Assembly (NCBI GenBank): GCA_023511625.1 | Contig: JAIMBD010000018.1 | Coordinates: forward strand, 1 to 48,875 | From: Bacillota bacterium | GTDB taxonomy: Bacteria > Bacillota > Sulfobacillia > Sulfobacillales > Sulfobacillaceae | Direction: 5' to 3' | DNA length: 48,875 bases | Shown: positions 41,480 through 48,875 of the stretch, piece by piece | Layout of the letters: every line of letters starts with the position of its first letter | Numbering within the stretch: the first letter of the stretch is position 1 | Position numbers and translations under genes: made by a program | Notes under the pieces: model-generated | The model's database searches: none | Seen by the model: the letters and a program-made list of their open reading frames with translations, nothing else | What the model was told of the DNA's origin: nothing

Positions 41480-41513
41480 TAAATTTAGTTGTTCCTTAAA
41501 TTTAGTTGTTCCT
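41480..41513. repeat. 17-bp perfect tandem duplication inside the transposase gene
   Basis: TAAATTTAGTTGTTCCT occurs at 41480-41496 and again at 41497-41513 with no spacer. Because 17 is not a multiple of three, the second copy brings a premature TAA into the transposase frame. Confidence 0.95.
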
Positions 41514-42588
41514 TCAGGTAGCTGAACGCCCGTTCCACGCTAGTCCGCAAGTCATAAAGCGCATTCCACGTCGCAGTCCCCCGGACGATGCGCCCCACCT
41601 CGCGCGGGTCATCGGTAATGGCGATTTTCTGTACATAGCCGTAGTTGGAGGACGAACACCAGGCCATGCCCATGGGACAATCGACATGACCCGTCGCATG
41701 AGGACACCGAAACTTTTGGGTCTCGGTGGTCGCATCGTACCCGGCCAACGTCAGCGTGTATCCCATGGAACAGGTCGGACGCCCCAGGTCGTCGCGACCC
41801 TCCGGCGCCTCACCCCCGTGGCGATTCAGTGGGATAATCGGGATCAGCCCTTGCGCTTGGAGATCCTGATAGAGGGTCGCCTGGTCGTACCCGGCATCGA
41901 ATATCGCTACCTGCTGCCCCATATCCCGGTCCGTGGTAATCTGGACCAAGGGCCGCGCCATGTTGACGTCATGCATCTTGGCCGTTGTCGTCAGAGCAGC
42001 CAACGGGAAGAGACTCCCGGCAGCCACGGAGAGGTGCAATTTATAGCCGAACCAGCGATATTGCTGGCCCTTGGGTCCGGTCTTCAGCCCCCAGCTCGCG
42101 CGTTCCGGATCTTGGGCGTCGGCATGCCGACGCGTCTTTTCATATGCCGGAACATCCGAGGCGTCGTAGGCGGCTTCGTCGGTCGAGACGATCTGACGCT
42201 CGCGGGCAGTCTCCACTTGTTGCGCATGCACGGCTTGCAAGCTGATGCACTGGCTGAGTTGGTCAAACAGGCGGGAAAACGTGGCCGCGGAGGGGATATC
42301 CGACTTGCCCCGATAGCCGACAATCCAGCGAAAGACGGGATCGCGGCGAAGCCGCGCCCGCAAGGCTTCGGTCGTCGGGATTTGTTCCACCGCTTTCGCA
42401 ACGTAGGCCCGAATCATGAGGGCCCGATCGTGCGTTTCTGGCCGGCCCGTGCGGGCTGGTTTCGGTAAGGCGCTGAGCGCGGGTCCCAAGGGCACCGCAT
42501 CCAGAATGGCTTGGAGCCGGTCATCCCACTCCGTGTCTTTGATCCACTCGTCCAAGGAAAACAAGGATGTTTGTCGAAGTAAGTCCAT
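41485..42588 (-). CDS. IS1182-like DDE transposase, C-terminally shortened
   Basis: The 367-residue frame has an N-terminal DUF772-type helical part (SLDEWIKDTEWDDRLQAILD, then FRWIVGYRGKSDIPSAATF). The DDE core follows: D137 in VSTDEAAYD, D231 in AIFDAGYDQ and E about 352 in SVERAFSYLKEQL. A Cys/His cluster (CPHATGHVDCPM) lies between. It stops at LNLRNN because a 17-bp tandem duplication (41480-41513) shifts the frame. Without the duplication it would read on as KEQLNLRTVRVRGRRKVHTH to a TAA at 41384-41386, adding about 30 residues. All three acidic residues survive, so residual activity cannot be excluded. The start at 42588 suits the family. Confidence 0.85.
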   Translation of the reverse strand: MDLLRQTSLFSLDEWIKDTEWDDRLQAILDAVPLGPALSALPKPARTGRPETHDRALMIRAYVAKAVEQIPTTEALRARLRRDPVFRWIVGYRGKSDIPSAATFSRLFDQLSQCISLQAVHAQQVETARERQIVSTDEAAYDASDVPAYEKTRRHADAQDPERASWGLKTGPKGQQYRWFGYKLHLSVAAGSLFPLAALTTTAKMHDVNMARPLVQITTDRDMGQQVAIFDAGYDQATLYQDLQAQGLIPIIPLNRHGGEAPEGRDDLGRPTCSMGYTLTLAGYDATTETQKFRCPHATGHVDCPMGMAWCSSSNYGYVQKIAITDDPREVGRIVRGTATWNALYDLRTSVERAFSYLKEQLNLRNN

Positions 42589-42742
42589 TAAGCGAGTTCC
42601 TCCTCATGCGTGTTTGGCGGGCTAACCAAAACTTCGCGAATGAGGGGAGGAACTCCTTTTTGCGTCGCATTTAGGGGGAAAGCATGTTTCCCACGACGTA
42701 AAGACCGCATGTAGCATAGGCTTCGAGTTATGAAAAAGCCTC

Positions 42743-43105
42743 AATTGGGAAACCGCTGAGGTCATGCGGCGTTCGAGCCGTGTCTGTCTTGGGGGGTGCG
42801 GTCATGCTGGCTGTGGCCCCGCTTCGGCTCGCACGGCGGATAGCCCGGGGCAGCCCTCTCGCGGGTTCCGGCACCGCAACCGCCATCGAGCCCCCCAACC
42901 GGCAACGGACGCGGCCACGGTCCAACGAATTCCCCGTGGGGCTTCGCACCACGGCGCCTCCGCCGCCCGCGCGTCGGCCGCTTCGGCCCGATACCCCCGT
43001 CCGGAGGGCGGCACGCCGCCCATGGAATCGTGGGCCGATCCGTGGTACGATCCGGGTATCGGCGTTTCCGCGGCGCCACCCATCGCAGGAAGGAGGCTCC
43101 AGGGC
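42743..43105. other. Region upstream of the L7/L12-like gene
   Basis: No gene recognised; the frame of the downstream gene stays open here but lacks coding character. TGGTACGAT near 43043 could be a -10 region. GAAGGAGG at 43088-43095 is the ribosome site of the next gene. Confidence 0.4.
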
Positions 43106-43525
43106 GTGCCAAGGCCGTGGCTGGAACGCGTGACGGGGGTTCGGGGCCCGTTCAGCCTGCCGGCTCTCTATGGCTTGGTGGCTGCCGGCATCTGTGTACT
43201 CGCCGAGGTCTGGCCGGGCCTTTCGCTACAGCGGCAAGTCCAGGCTTTGCTGATCGCCGGGGTGTGGCTGGCGTTGGCGTTCGTCCGGGCCCTGGCCGCC
43301 CTGGGGAGCCGGACGCCTCCGCCGACGGCCGAGTCCGATCCGCACTCTCCAACGACCTTGGTTCCGGAACTCGCGGCGCTCGTCGCCGAGGGACAGAAAC
43401 TCGCGGCCATTCGCCTCGTGCGCCAGACCCTGGGCTGTTCACTGGTCGAGGCCAAGCAGTTAGTCGACGCCGCCGCGTCCAGTTCGTCGGATCCGTCCTC
43501 AGACCAAGGGGAACACTCATCCTAG
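43106..43525 (+). CDS. Membrane protein with a ribosomal L7/L12-like C-terminal domain
   Basis: GTG 43106 follows GAAGGAGG at a spacing of ten and gives 139 residues; an ATG at 43022 in the same frame has a poorer site. Two hydrophobic helices (LYGLVAAGICVLAEV and VQALLIAGVWLALAFVRAL) are followed by a linker. The end, LVAEGQKLAAIRLVRQTLG, then CSLVEAKQLVDA, resembles the C-terminal domain of ribosomal protein L7/L12, a module found in many small Gram-positive membrane proteins of unknown role. It ends in a Ser/Asp-rich tail. It stands alone on the plus strand. Confidence 0.7.
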   Translation: MPRPWLERVTGVRGPFSLPALYGLVAAGICVLAEVWPGLSLQRQVQALLIAGVWLALAFVRALAALGSRTPPPTAESDPHSPTTLVPELAALVAEGQKLAAIRLVRQTLGCSLVEAKQLVDAAASSSSDPSSDQGEHSS

Positions 43526-43926
43526 GCTCCGAGGAGACGCTTCCCGCAGCTCCCGATGTTCCTACGCTCCCGCTTTGAAGAAGAACAGGATTGCACTTCC
43601 AAGACGGTCCCGTGCGTGCTGCCGCCTTCTGTGCAGATTGAAAGGCTCCCGGCTCCTCTGCGAGGCGGAAACATCGTACCCTCCCCTTTGACCCAGTTCC
43701 TGGGTCAGGCCGGTCGGGGACGTAGATCACGGTCCTCGGGGAAGGAGCAGCGCCCGGCAGACGCGTCTGCGCAACACCTGCTGCTGCAGGGCTACGCGCT
43801 CCCGGATTCGCGGAAACGCGACGGGAGCCCGGTCGCAGACGGCCATTCGTTCGAAGAAAGGGTCGGATCCCCCGATCCCCTCATCACGGGCCTTGCTCTC
43901 CTGCCGTGCGGAGCATCGCCTGCGGC
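43526..43926. other. Intergenic region with an 8-bp inverted repeat
   Basis: TGACCCAG, three bases, CTGGGTCA (43689-43707) is a perfect inverted repeat. It lacks a T run and could be an operator or hairpin. Open frames here are unconvincing. Confidence 0.35.
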
Positions 43927-44070
43927 TCAGCGCTTCCCCAACCGCCGTAGCCCGCGATCGAGCGCCCGCGCCCCTGCCAACAGCCCGGTTGCCGCCGCGA
44001 CGACCGCGACAAACTTCACCGCGCGGAATCCCCACCCGCCGGTCATCACCCACAATGACACCGCATGCAT
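43927..44070 (-). CDS. Very small membrane peptide (47 residues)
   Basis: ATG 44070 follows GAGAGGGGGAG at a suitable distance. The peptide starts MHAVSLWVMTGGWGF, has one hydrophobic helix (VKFVAVVAAATGLLAGARAL) and ends in a basic RGLRRLGKR. Such basic one-helix peptides occur as holin-like, toxin-like or regulatory peptides, but no family is recognised. Support comes only from the ribosome site and the clean helix. Confidence 0.4.
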   Translation of the reverse strand: MHAVSLWVMTGGWGFRAVKFVAVVAAATGLLAGARALDRGLRRLGKR

Positions 44071-44491
44071 CGGGTCTCCCCCTCTCCCCACCCCATTGCG
44101 CCTTCGAACCGACGATGGCGGCGAACCGGCCCGACCGACCCCCTTCTCGATCCTTCGGTTGGGACCCGAACCCGCTACGAACCCCGGATGCCGCCCCCTT
44201 GGCAGTCGGCCCGCTCAAGGGCTCGCCGTCGCCTGCGTCGAGCGCCCGGCGTCCCCCAGTCGCTCCCATGCTGTAGCGCCCCCCGCCTTGGCCCCGGCGG
44301 GCGTCGATTCGGCGAGACGTTTCGTGTTCCAGGATACCCCCGACTCCGGAGGGCGGCAAGGCAGGGGTGAACAACCGCCGGATCGTGCCTGCCGTTCCCG
44401 ACCCCGAACCTGTGGTCGCATCACCGTCCGGCAGGGCGCCACCGGAGCGTCCGGGCCAGGGACCACTGACCCGGCGCGCACCGCGTTCCCC
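44071..44491. other. Intergenic region downstream of the ECF gene
   Basis: Nothing recognisable apart from GC-rich chance frames; it would contain the promoter of the small membrane peptide. Confidence 0.3.
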
Positions 44492-46096
44492 TCATCGGTC
44501 CCACGGGACCAGATGGGATGCCAGGTTTAACACCGTCTCCCGCGGCAGGTGGAAGGCCATTAACCGGAACGGCCGGCCATTGTGTTCCCAATAGACCGAG
44601 ACCATGGGCAGCAGGCCCATCACTTCCCGGCAATGCGCCGCCGGGCCCAGTTCGGGGGCCGGGACGGCATCCTCGGCCCCGTCGACCCGCCAATGGCGCC
44701 GGACGGCTGCCGTCGGCGCCGCCGCCTGCCACAGGTGCACGAGGGGGAGCCCGCGGGGCGGACGATGGCCGACCGCGGGGCCGTACCGCACCATCCACTC
44801 CGTGCCCCGGTAGTAGGTGTAGACCTGGGGTTCCGTCGGAACCCCGAGCTGGGCGAGGATCGCCGGGTCGAGGCCCATCAACGGGAACGGGCACCGGCGC
44901 GAGACGTCGTCCCGAGGCACCTCCCGTCCCACGCCACCGAGCGCGTCCTGCAAACGCGGGAAAGGGCGCGGTCCGGAATTGCTGCACGGCAACAGAAAAT
45001 CCCGCCGGGTGAGCCCAGGATTTTTTTCGAGGTCCGTGACTTCCGCTCGCCAAGTCCACGTGTGGCCGCGCCACACCTCCACGACGTGGGGCCATCCGTC
45101 GACGGGGTCCACCCACACGTGCACACTGGCTTCGGACGCCTCCGCCTCCAGCGGCCACCACACGTGCCACCATGCGGCGTACTCCCCCGGCGGCAACACG
45201 ACTAAACCGGGATGGGTCGGTAACCGTCGCCACAGTTGCATCAGGAGATCGTCGAGACCGACCGCGCGGGGCAACGGGTCTCGCGTCACTACGCCGGTCC
45301 GTTCCCACCACATGCGCATCTGGCGCCCATGGACCACAGTCACCACGCGGCCCATCTCGGGCGTGGCGGTCTCCCACCGGAGCCAATTCGGTCTCCGCCA
45401 CGCATACGCCACCGTTTGCTCGCGGTGGGGCTCGGCCCACGTCCGGCGCACGGTAAACCTAAGGCTATGCAATCCGGCCCAGCGCTCGGCCACGGCGCGC
45501 CGTACCGTGTCCGCCGTGGGCAGGGGGCCTCGCGCCATCGCCCGGAGGAGCCGGTCCCAGGATCCCGACTCCGACGCGAACCGAATCGGGGCGTCGCCCA
45601 GCTGGGCCTGTATCTGTTGGCGAGCGCGAGCGAGGCGGGACTTCACCGTCCCTTCCGGCATCGCCAAAAACCGCGCCACATCGCGGAGCGGCCAGCCGTA
45701 AATCCCGGCGAGGAAAAAGACCTGACTCAGTGCGACCGGCATGGCGGCGAGAATGCGATCCACGTCAGCCTGGAGTGTCCATGCCTCGTCCAGCCTGTCC
45801 ACCGAGACGGCGGCATCCGAAAGGACGTGTGTCGGGCCAGGGGTTTGCAGCATGCGATAGGCTTGGGTGCGCACGATGCGCAGGAACCAGCCGGGAAAGG
45901 CCTCCGGCTCCCGCAATTCCCGCAGATGTTGGAAGGCCGTCAGCCAACTGCTTTGCACCACATCGTCGGCCAAGGTTTCGTCCCGACACAACTGCTGGGC
46001 CACCCTGTGGGCCCGGGGGCTGAAGGTGTTCACCAAGGTCTCCCAGGCATCCGCCCGGCCCATGAGACATCCTGCAATCGTGGTCGCCAGATTCAC
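44492..46096 (-). CDS. ECF sigma factor fused to a LolA/RseB-like domain
   Basis: The 534-residue protein starts at GTG 46096 after AGGAGGCGAG. Residues about 15-75 are sigma region 2 (ADDVVQSSWLTAFQHL, then FPGWFLRIVRTQAYRML). Residues about 110-155 are region 4 (LSQVFFLAGIYGWPLRDVA, then MPEGTVKSRLARARQQI). So it directs RNA polymerase to a dedicated promoter set. The remaining 370 residues look like an outer-membrane-carrier/RseB- or DUF4367-type half-barrel (WAGLHSLRFTVRRTW, then WRRPNWLRWETATPEMG, then a final RETVLNLASHLV). Such domains are normally extracytoplasmic, but no membrane helix lies between the parts. No separate anti-sigma gene is adjacent, so the tail may regulate the sigma part in cis (inference). 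Confidence 0.8.
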   Translation of the reverse strand: MNLATTIAGCLMGRADAWETLVNTFSPRAHRVAQQLCRDETLADDVVQSSWLTAFQHLRELREPEAFPGWFLRIVRTQAYRMLQTPGPTHVLSDAAVSVDRLDEAWTLQADVDRILAAMPVALSQVFFLAGIYGWPLRDVARFLAMPEGTVKSRLARARQQIQAQLGDAPIRFASESGSWDRLLRAMARGPLPTADTVRRAVAERWAGLHSLRFTVRRTWAEPHREQTVAYAWRRPNWLRWETATPEMGRVVTVVHGRQMRMWWERTGVVTRDPLPRAVGLDDLLMQLWRRLPTHPGLVVLPPGEYAAWWHVWWPLEAEASEASVHVWVDPVDGWPHVVEVWRGHTWTWRAEVTDLEKNPGLTRRDFLLPCSNSGPRPFPRLQDALGGVGREVPRDDVSRRCPFPLMGLDPAILAQLGVPTEPQVYTYYRGTEWMVRYGPAVGHRPPRGLPLVHLWQAAAPTAAVRRHWRVDGAEDAVPAPELGPAAHCREVMGLLPMVSVYWEHNGRPFRLMAFHLPRETVLNLASHLVPWDR

Positions 46097-47154
46097 GGGA
46101 CTCGCCTCCTGTCCTGCGTTTACCCTAGAGGATCCCGGAGGGAGCCGATTGGTTCTCTCCAAGGTCATCAATGCGCGGGAAATCAGGACGCCGATCCCCC
46201 GCTGGAGATGGCACCAAGACCTCGGGATCGCATCCGCATCCCCCGGGCCGAAGGGGCGGGGACCCGCGACCACGAGTCCCGGCCCACAAACCCCGTGCCT
46301 GTGGATTTGCCCGATGGTTGTCGCGAGAGGCTCCCCGCCGCTTGTGCGAACCAGCTCCTCCCTCCGGCTCACTCGGCTGGAGGGCCTAGTCGGTGCAAGA
46401 ACTCGGCCCAGCCGGTCAACCGGAGCGGCGGCCGGCGCCAGTGCGCGTCGGCGGCGGCCGCCAAGTCCTGGAGCAGCGCGGCCAAGTCCGGTCGGAGCAG
46501 GCGCAGCCCCGGGACGAGACCTGGGAACGAGCGTCCCGGCTACGCCGCCGTGTCGGCGGCGTGGTTGGACCAGCCCGCAGAGTTTGGGCGGTGGTTGCAG
46601 CAGTTTTTGGCCACGGCGCCGGGCGAGTCAGGTTCTGGTTAAGCTCCCGCGACACGGTAGCCGGATGCACGGGATGCGCCTGATGCCGTAGGCGCTTGGG
46701 ATGGAGAGGAGGCGCACCGCCACCGGAACGCTGGCTGTGTGCCTTCCGGTTCCCCCAGCTGGTTGTGCCTACCGGACCCACTGGGGAATGGCGCGCAGTG
46801 CCCTGCCTACAGTGGACGACGCGAGGCGAGCTTGACAGCGGGGCACGAGTTCCTCGCGAGCGGTTTGCCACGCGCTGAACGCAGGCCGAGACCGGTCGTG
46901 GAGCCGCCAGTGCGTGGCGCACATCATACGGGTTCCCCGGGAAGCCCCCTACGGTAGAGATCCCAGATTGAAGGTTCCGAGGACTTGTTGACGGGATCCT
47001 GACGATAAGGTAACAGATGCGATGCACATAGGGGAGAGCCCCTGCGGCCGATGCCCAATGGCACCTAACGGTTAGCAGGGATCCCTGGAGGGACGATTCT
47101 CCATCTCCAGCTCCATTGGCCTCCTATCTATCCCTGATTCCCCAAGAAAGATAT
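46097..47154. other. About 1 kb without a clear gene, with two gene tails
   Basis: Two short coding-like tails converge. On the minus strand, LLRPDLAALLQDLAAAADAH, then LTGWAEFLHRLG ends at a TGA near 46372. On the plus strand, AWLDQPAEFGRWLQQFLATAPG ends at TAA 46640-46642. Neither has a start or a known family, so both are probably remnants. The rest (46643-47154) shows nothing recognisable. Confidence 0.35.
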
Positions 47155-47182
47155 TTGAGGTTTAGCAAAAAGGCTATATAAT
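47155..47182 (+). promoter_or_regulatory. Sigma-A-type promoter of sdpRI, probably giving a leaderless mRNA
   Basis: TTGAGG (47155-47160) and TATAAT (47177-47182) are 16 bases apart. Transcription would start about seven bases after the -10, which is at the ATG (47189) of the ArsR/SdpR gene. There is no ribosome site before that ATG. Confidence 0.75.
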
Positions 47183-47188
47183 GTCGCC

Positions 47189-47461
47189 ATGCACGAGGGT
47201 GTCTTTCGAGCCTTGGCTGACCCGACGCGACGGCGCATCTTGGAGTTGCTCAAAGCTGGGCCGATGACCGCGGGCGAGATCGCGGCCCACTTTCCGTCGC
47301 GCCAACCGACGATCAGCCGACATTTAGGAGTGCTGAAGCAGGCGGGGCTAGTGTTCGACGAACGGCAAGGCCAATATGTCATCTACCATCTCAATGCCAC
47401 GGTGTTGCAAAGCTGGCTCCAGTGGCTATGGGACCGTTGGGGAGGCGACCATAACACATGA
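47189..47461 (+). CDS. sdpR: ArsR/SmtB-family repressor, SdpR-like
   Basis: The 90-residue winged helix (VFRALADPTRRRILELL, then MTAGEIAAHFPSRQPTISRH, then LGVLKQAGLVFDERQGQYVIYHL) matches ArsR-type repressors. It lacks the metal-binding Cys residues (no ELCVCDL), as in SdpR. In Bacillus subtilis SdpR represses the sdpRI operon and is sequestered by SdpI bound to the SDP toxin. The stop overlaps the start of the sdpI-like gene by four bases (ATGA), so the two are translationally coupled. The start codon lies at the predicted transcription start, implying leaderless translation. Confidence 0.85.
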   Translation: MHEGVFRALADPTRRRILELLKAGPMTAGEIAAHFPSRQPTISRHLGVLKQAGLVFDERQGQYVIYHLNATVLQSWLQWLWDRWGGDHNT

Positions 47462-48135
47462 ACGAGGATCCAAAAGCCCTGGGAGCCCCTTGGTGGGCGT
47501 GGGTCGTGTGGGGTGTGGTGACTGTGGGCAGTGTGCTGGCGGCCCCCCATCTGCCGCCTCGCATCGCCACCCATTTTGGGGTGAACGGCGCCCCGAACGG
47601 ATATAGCAACCGCTGGGTGGGAGCACTGCTGCAGCCGGGCATCATGCTGATCCTCTTGCTCGGGTGGCAGGTGCTCTGGCGCCTGGATCCCCGGCGCCGC
47701 AACTATACGGCGATGGCTCTAACCTATCGCTGGGTGGGTGGCCTGATCATTGGATTTCTGGCGCTGGCGCAGACCTTCCTCCTCCTACACGCGCTCGGAT
47801 GGGTAGCCTGGAACGCTGCCCGGCTGCTCGGCGCGTCGGTCGGTGTTTTTGTCGTGCTGCTAGCCAATGTGTTGCCTCGGGTGCAGCCCAATTGGTGGCT
47901 GGGCATTCGCACGCCTTGGACTCTGAGTGATGAAGCGGTCTGGCGGCGGACGCACCGATTCGGGGGGCAGGTAGGCGTGGTGGCCGGCTTGGCCATGGTT
48001 GCGGCTAGTTTGGCGCTCCCGACTGCCTGGTCGGGCATAGTGACAGTAACCATCGCAATGCTCTGGGGAGTGGGTCTGGTAGTTGCCTCGTATTGGTTTT
48101 TCGCCCAGTCGCGGGACCGGGAAAACGTGTCGTAA
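47458..48135 (+). CDS. sdpI: SdpI-family immunity/signal membrane protein
   Basis: The 225-residue multi-pass membrane protein has a DUF1648-type start (PHLPPRIATHFGVNGAPNGYS) and the SdpI signature NWWLGIRTPWTLSDEAVWRR, then THRFGG in the C-terminal half, with about six hydrophobic helices. SdpI gives immunity to the SDP killing peptide and acts as a signal receptor that captures SdpR. It overlaps sdpR by four bases. No sdpA, sdpB or sdpC gene is in the window, so it may protect against toxins made by others or serve in envelope-stress sensing (inference). Confidence 0.88.
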   Translation: MNEDPKALGAPWWAWVVWGVVTVGSVLAAPHLPPRIATHFGVNGAPNGYSNRWVGALLQPGIMLILLLGWQVLWRLDPRRRNYTAMALTYRWVGGLIIGFLALAQTFLLLHALGWVAWNAARLLGASVGVFVVLLANVLPRVQPNWWLGIRTPWTLSDEAVWRRTHRFGGQVGVVAGLAMVAASLALPTAWSGIVTVTIAMLWGVGLVVASYWFFAQSRDRENVS

Positions 48136-48194
48136 CCTCGACTTCATGAAGGATTCTGGGCCACCGGGGGGAGCTGCTCCCGCGTATCCCGGGG

Positions 48195-48560
48195 CTAGGA
48201 CGCCGGCCCCCAGGTCTTCGTCTTCTCACCGTCTTGGCTCACGATCGGAAAGGGTGTGCCGGCAGGCAAAGGCAGCCAGACGCTCGTCCGCACCGCACCC
48301 CCATGCAGCAGCCAGAACCGGACCAGCAGGGCCCCAATCGGCACGGCCCCAACCCACCCCGCGAGCGCGCCCCATAAGCGTTGCCAGGTGCTCCCCAACA
48401 GGCCGGGCAGTGGCACCCACCGGGCTTGCTACACGGCACGGCCCAGCGCCGTGGCACCCATCCCCAGCAGCACGGTGAAAATTCCCCACCGGGGTACCGC
48501 GTGAGGCAGCGACGGCCACGACCCGACGAAGAAGCTGGCGCGGCAATCCCGAGCCCGATC
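48195..48560 (-). pseudogene. Small membrane protein, interrupted by an in-frame stop
   Basis: On the minus strand, SFFVGSWPSLPHAVPRWGIF, then TVLLGMGATALGRAV ends in a TAG at about 48430. The same frame goes on with WVPLPGLLGSTWQRLWGALAG, then PIGALLVRFWLLHGG and stops at 48195. Both parts hold membrane-helix-like segments and look like one broken protein of two or three helices. The family is not recognised. It is convergent with sdpI. Confidence 0.4.
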
Positions 48561-48606
48561 CGAGGGAACCCCCGGCAAGGCCGTGGCTGCAGTGGACTGG
48601 AGCGCG

Positions 48607-48636
48607 TTGACAGCGCATCGATGCCTCGGGTACAAT
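48607..48636 (+). promoter_or_regulatory. Promoter of the padR-like gene
   Basis: TTGACA (48607-48612) and TACAAT (48631-48636) are 18 bases apart, close to the sigma-A consensus. An A/T-rich near-palindrome (AATATATTACGTATT) overlaps the start region and could be the operator for autoregulation. Confidence 0.75.
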
Positions 48637-48669
48637 ATATTACGTATTCGATGCAGAGGAGGGAGTGCC

Positions 48670-48875
48670 ATGCCGCACGTGGCGCGGGATCCGGTGGTGG
48701 GTCTGGTGCTGGCGGTCTTGGAAGCGGGGCCGGCCCACGGATATCAAATCAGTCGCCGGATCGTTGAATGGTCCGGCGCGACGCTGCGCGTGGGGGAAGG
48801 GACCCTGTACCCCGTCCTGCACGCGCTGGAAGCCCAAGGCTGGGTGACGGCGACCGTCGAATCCCACGGCGATCG
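48670..48875 (+). CDS. PadR-family transcriptional regulator (cut by window edge)
   Basis: ATG 48670 follows GAGGAGGGAG. The 68 codons seen read VLAVLEAGPAHGYQISRRI, then LRVGEGTLYPVLHALEAQGW and VTATVES. This is the winged-helix part of PadR regulators: the HGYxI box and the GTLYPxLxxLExxG box are both present. The C-terminal dimerisation helix is outside the window. PadR proteins usually repress a neighbouring transporter, membrane protein or detoxification gene; the target would lie to the right. Confidence 0.88.
   Translation, partial: MPHVARDPVVGLVLAVLEAGPAHGYQISRRIVEWSGATLRVGEGTLYPVLHALEAQGWVTATVESHGD

Larger units (their letters stand above)
41201..42742. mobile_element. IS1182-like insertion sequence with inverted repeats and AATT target duplication
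   Basis: The left end GAGGGTTTTTCATAACTCGA (41201-41220) recurs as reverse complement at 42723-42742 with one mismatch (G versus C at position 5). Both ends are flanked by AATT (41197-41200 and 42743-42746), a likely 4-bp target-site duplication. The flanks are in fact CAATT and AATTG, so CAATTG may have been the target. The 1542-bp element carries one minus-strand transposase gene. The ends are intact; the transposase is not. Confidence 0.85.

Noticed and set aside
43556-44530. 324-codon plus-strand frame
   Set aside because: The Pro/Arg/Ser-rich low-complexity product has no ribosome site and overlaps better-supported features.
1-48875. CRISPR arrays, tRNA and rRNA genes
   Set aside because: No regularly spaced repeats of CRISPR length, no tRNA T-loop/acceptor pattern and no rRNA-like sequence were recognised by eye. 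A covariance scan could still find a diverged RNA.

Overview
The window looks like a chromosomal piece of a high-GC, Gram-positive-type bacterium, possibly of the Sulfobacillus/Thermaerobacter kind; the genus is a guess. The reasons are strong AGGAGG-type ribosome sites, frequent GTG/TTG starts, surface proteins with cell-wall-binding type 2 (CWB2) repeats, a CIRCE/HrcA operator, an sdpR-sdpI pair and several BTAD/PadR/ArsR-type regulators. The whole window is rich in broken genes and insertion-sequence remnants, so it reads as accessory or fast-decaying chromosome.

Layout. 1-3.5 kb: the start of an ISLre2/UPF0236-type transposase at the edge, an intact NAD(P)-malic enzyme and an inactivated IS110 transposase. 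3.7-5.5 kb: a two-gene operon with four YbjQ-like heavy-metal-binding-type domains. 6.2-8.3 kb: a graveyard with a frameshifted PolB-type 3'-5' exonuclease, a tyrosine-integrase tail and a zinc-ribbon (DUF6431-like) remnant. 8.3-19.2 kb: a BTAD-AAA-TPR regulator and, upstream on the same strand behind a clear terminator, a giant exported protein of about 2470 residues ending in three CWB2 repeats. 19.4-21.8 kb: mostly non-coding, with an IS21 end. 21.9-22.5 kb: a compact CIRCE-controlled operon for a one-helix membrane peptide and a small zinc-ribbon protein, closed by a terminator.

23.1-28.1 kb: a very GC-rich integrated element. Its large serine recombinase sits exactly at the junction that splits a GDT1/UPF0016-type transporter gene. 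It also carries a protein with a PLMP/RRXRR-like N-terminus and an XRE-ImmA repressor/protease pair. 28.4-34.0 kb: a decayed DISARM-type defence locus. drmA has lost its 5' part. drmB is fused in frame to the back half of a DNA methyltransferase, so both partners are incomplete. A HAD-fold phosphatase-like gene follows. 34.1-39.5 kb: a GNAT acetyltransferase, two ribbon-helix-helix proteins and an S-layer-type protein of 1243 residues with N-terminal CWB2 repeats.

39.5-42.8 kb: a broken quinone oxidoreductase, a broken IS1380 transposase and a whole IS1182-like element with inverted repeats, whose transposase is cut short by a 17-bp tandem duplication. 43.1-48.9 kb: a membrane protein with an L7/L12-like tail, an ECF sigma factor fused to a LolA/RseB-like domain, a probably leaderless sdpR-sdpI operon, a broken membrane protein and the start of a PadR regulator.

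How the genes relate: the two surface proteins, the BTAD regulator and the RHH pair suggest investment in the cell envelope. The element at 23-28 kb and the DISARM remains at 28-34 kb form a mobile/defence island. The best candidates for undescribed biology are the CIRCE-controlled small-protein operon, the drmB-methyltransferase chimera and the unknown genes in the serine-recombinase element. No tRNA, rRNA or CRISPR array was seen.
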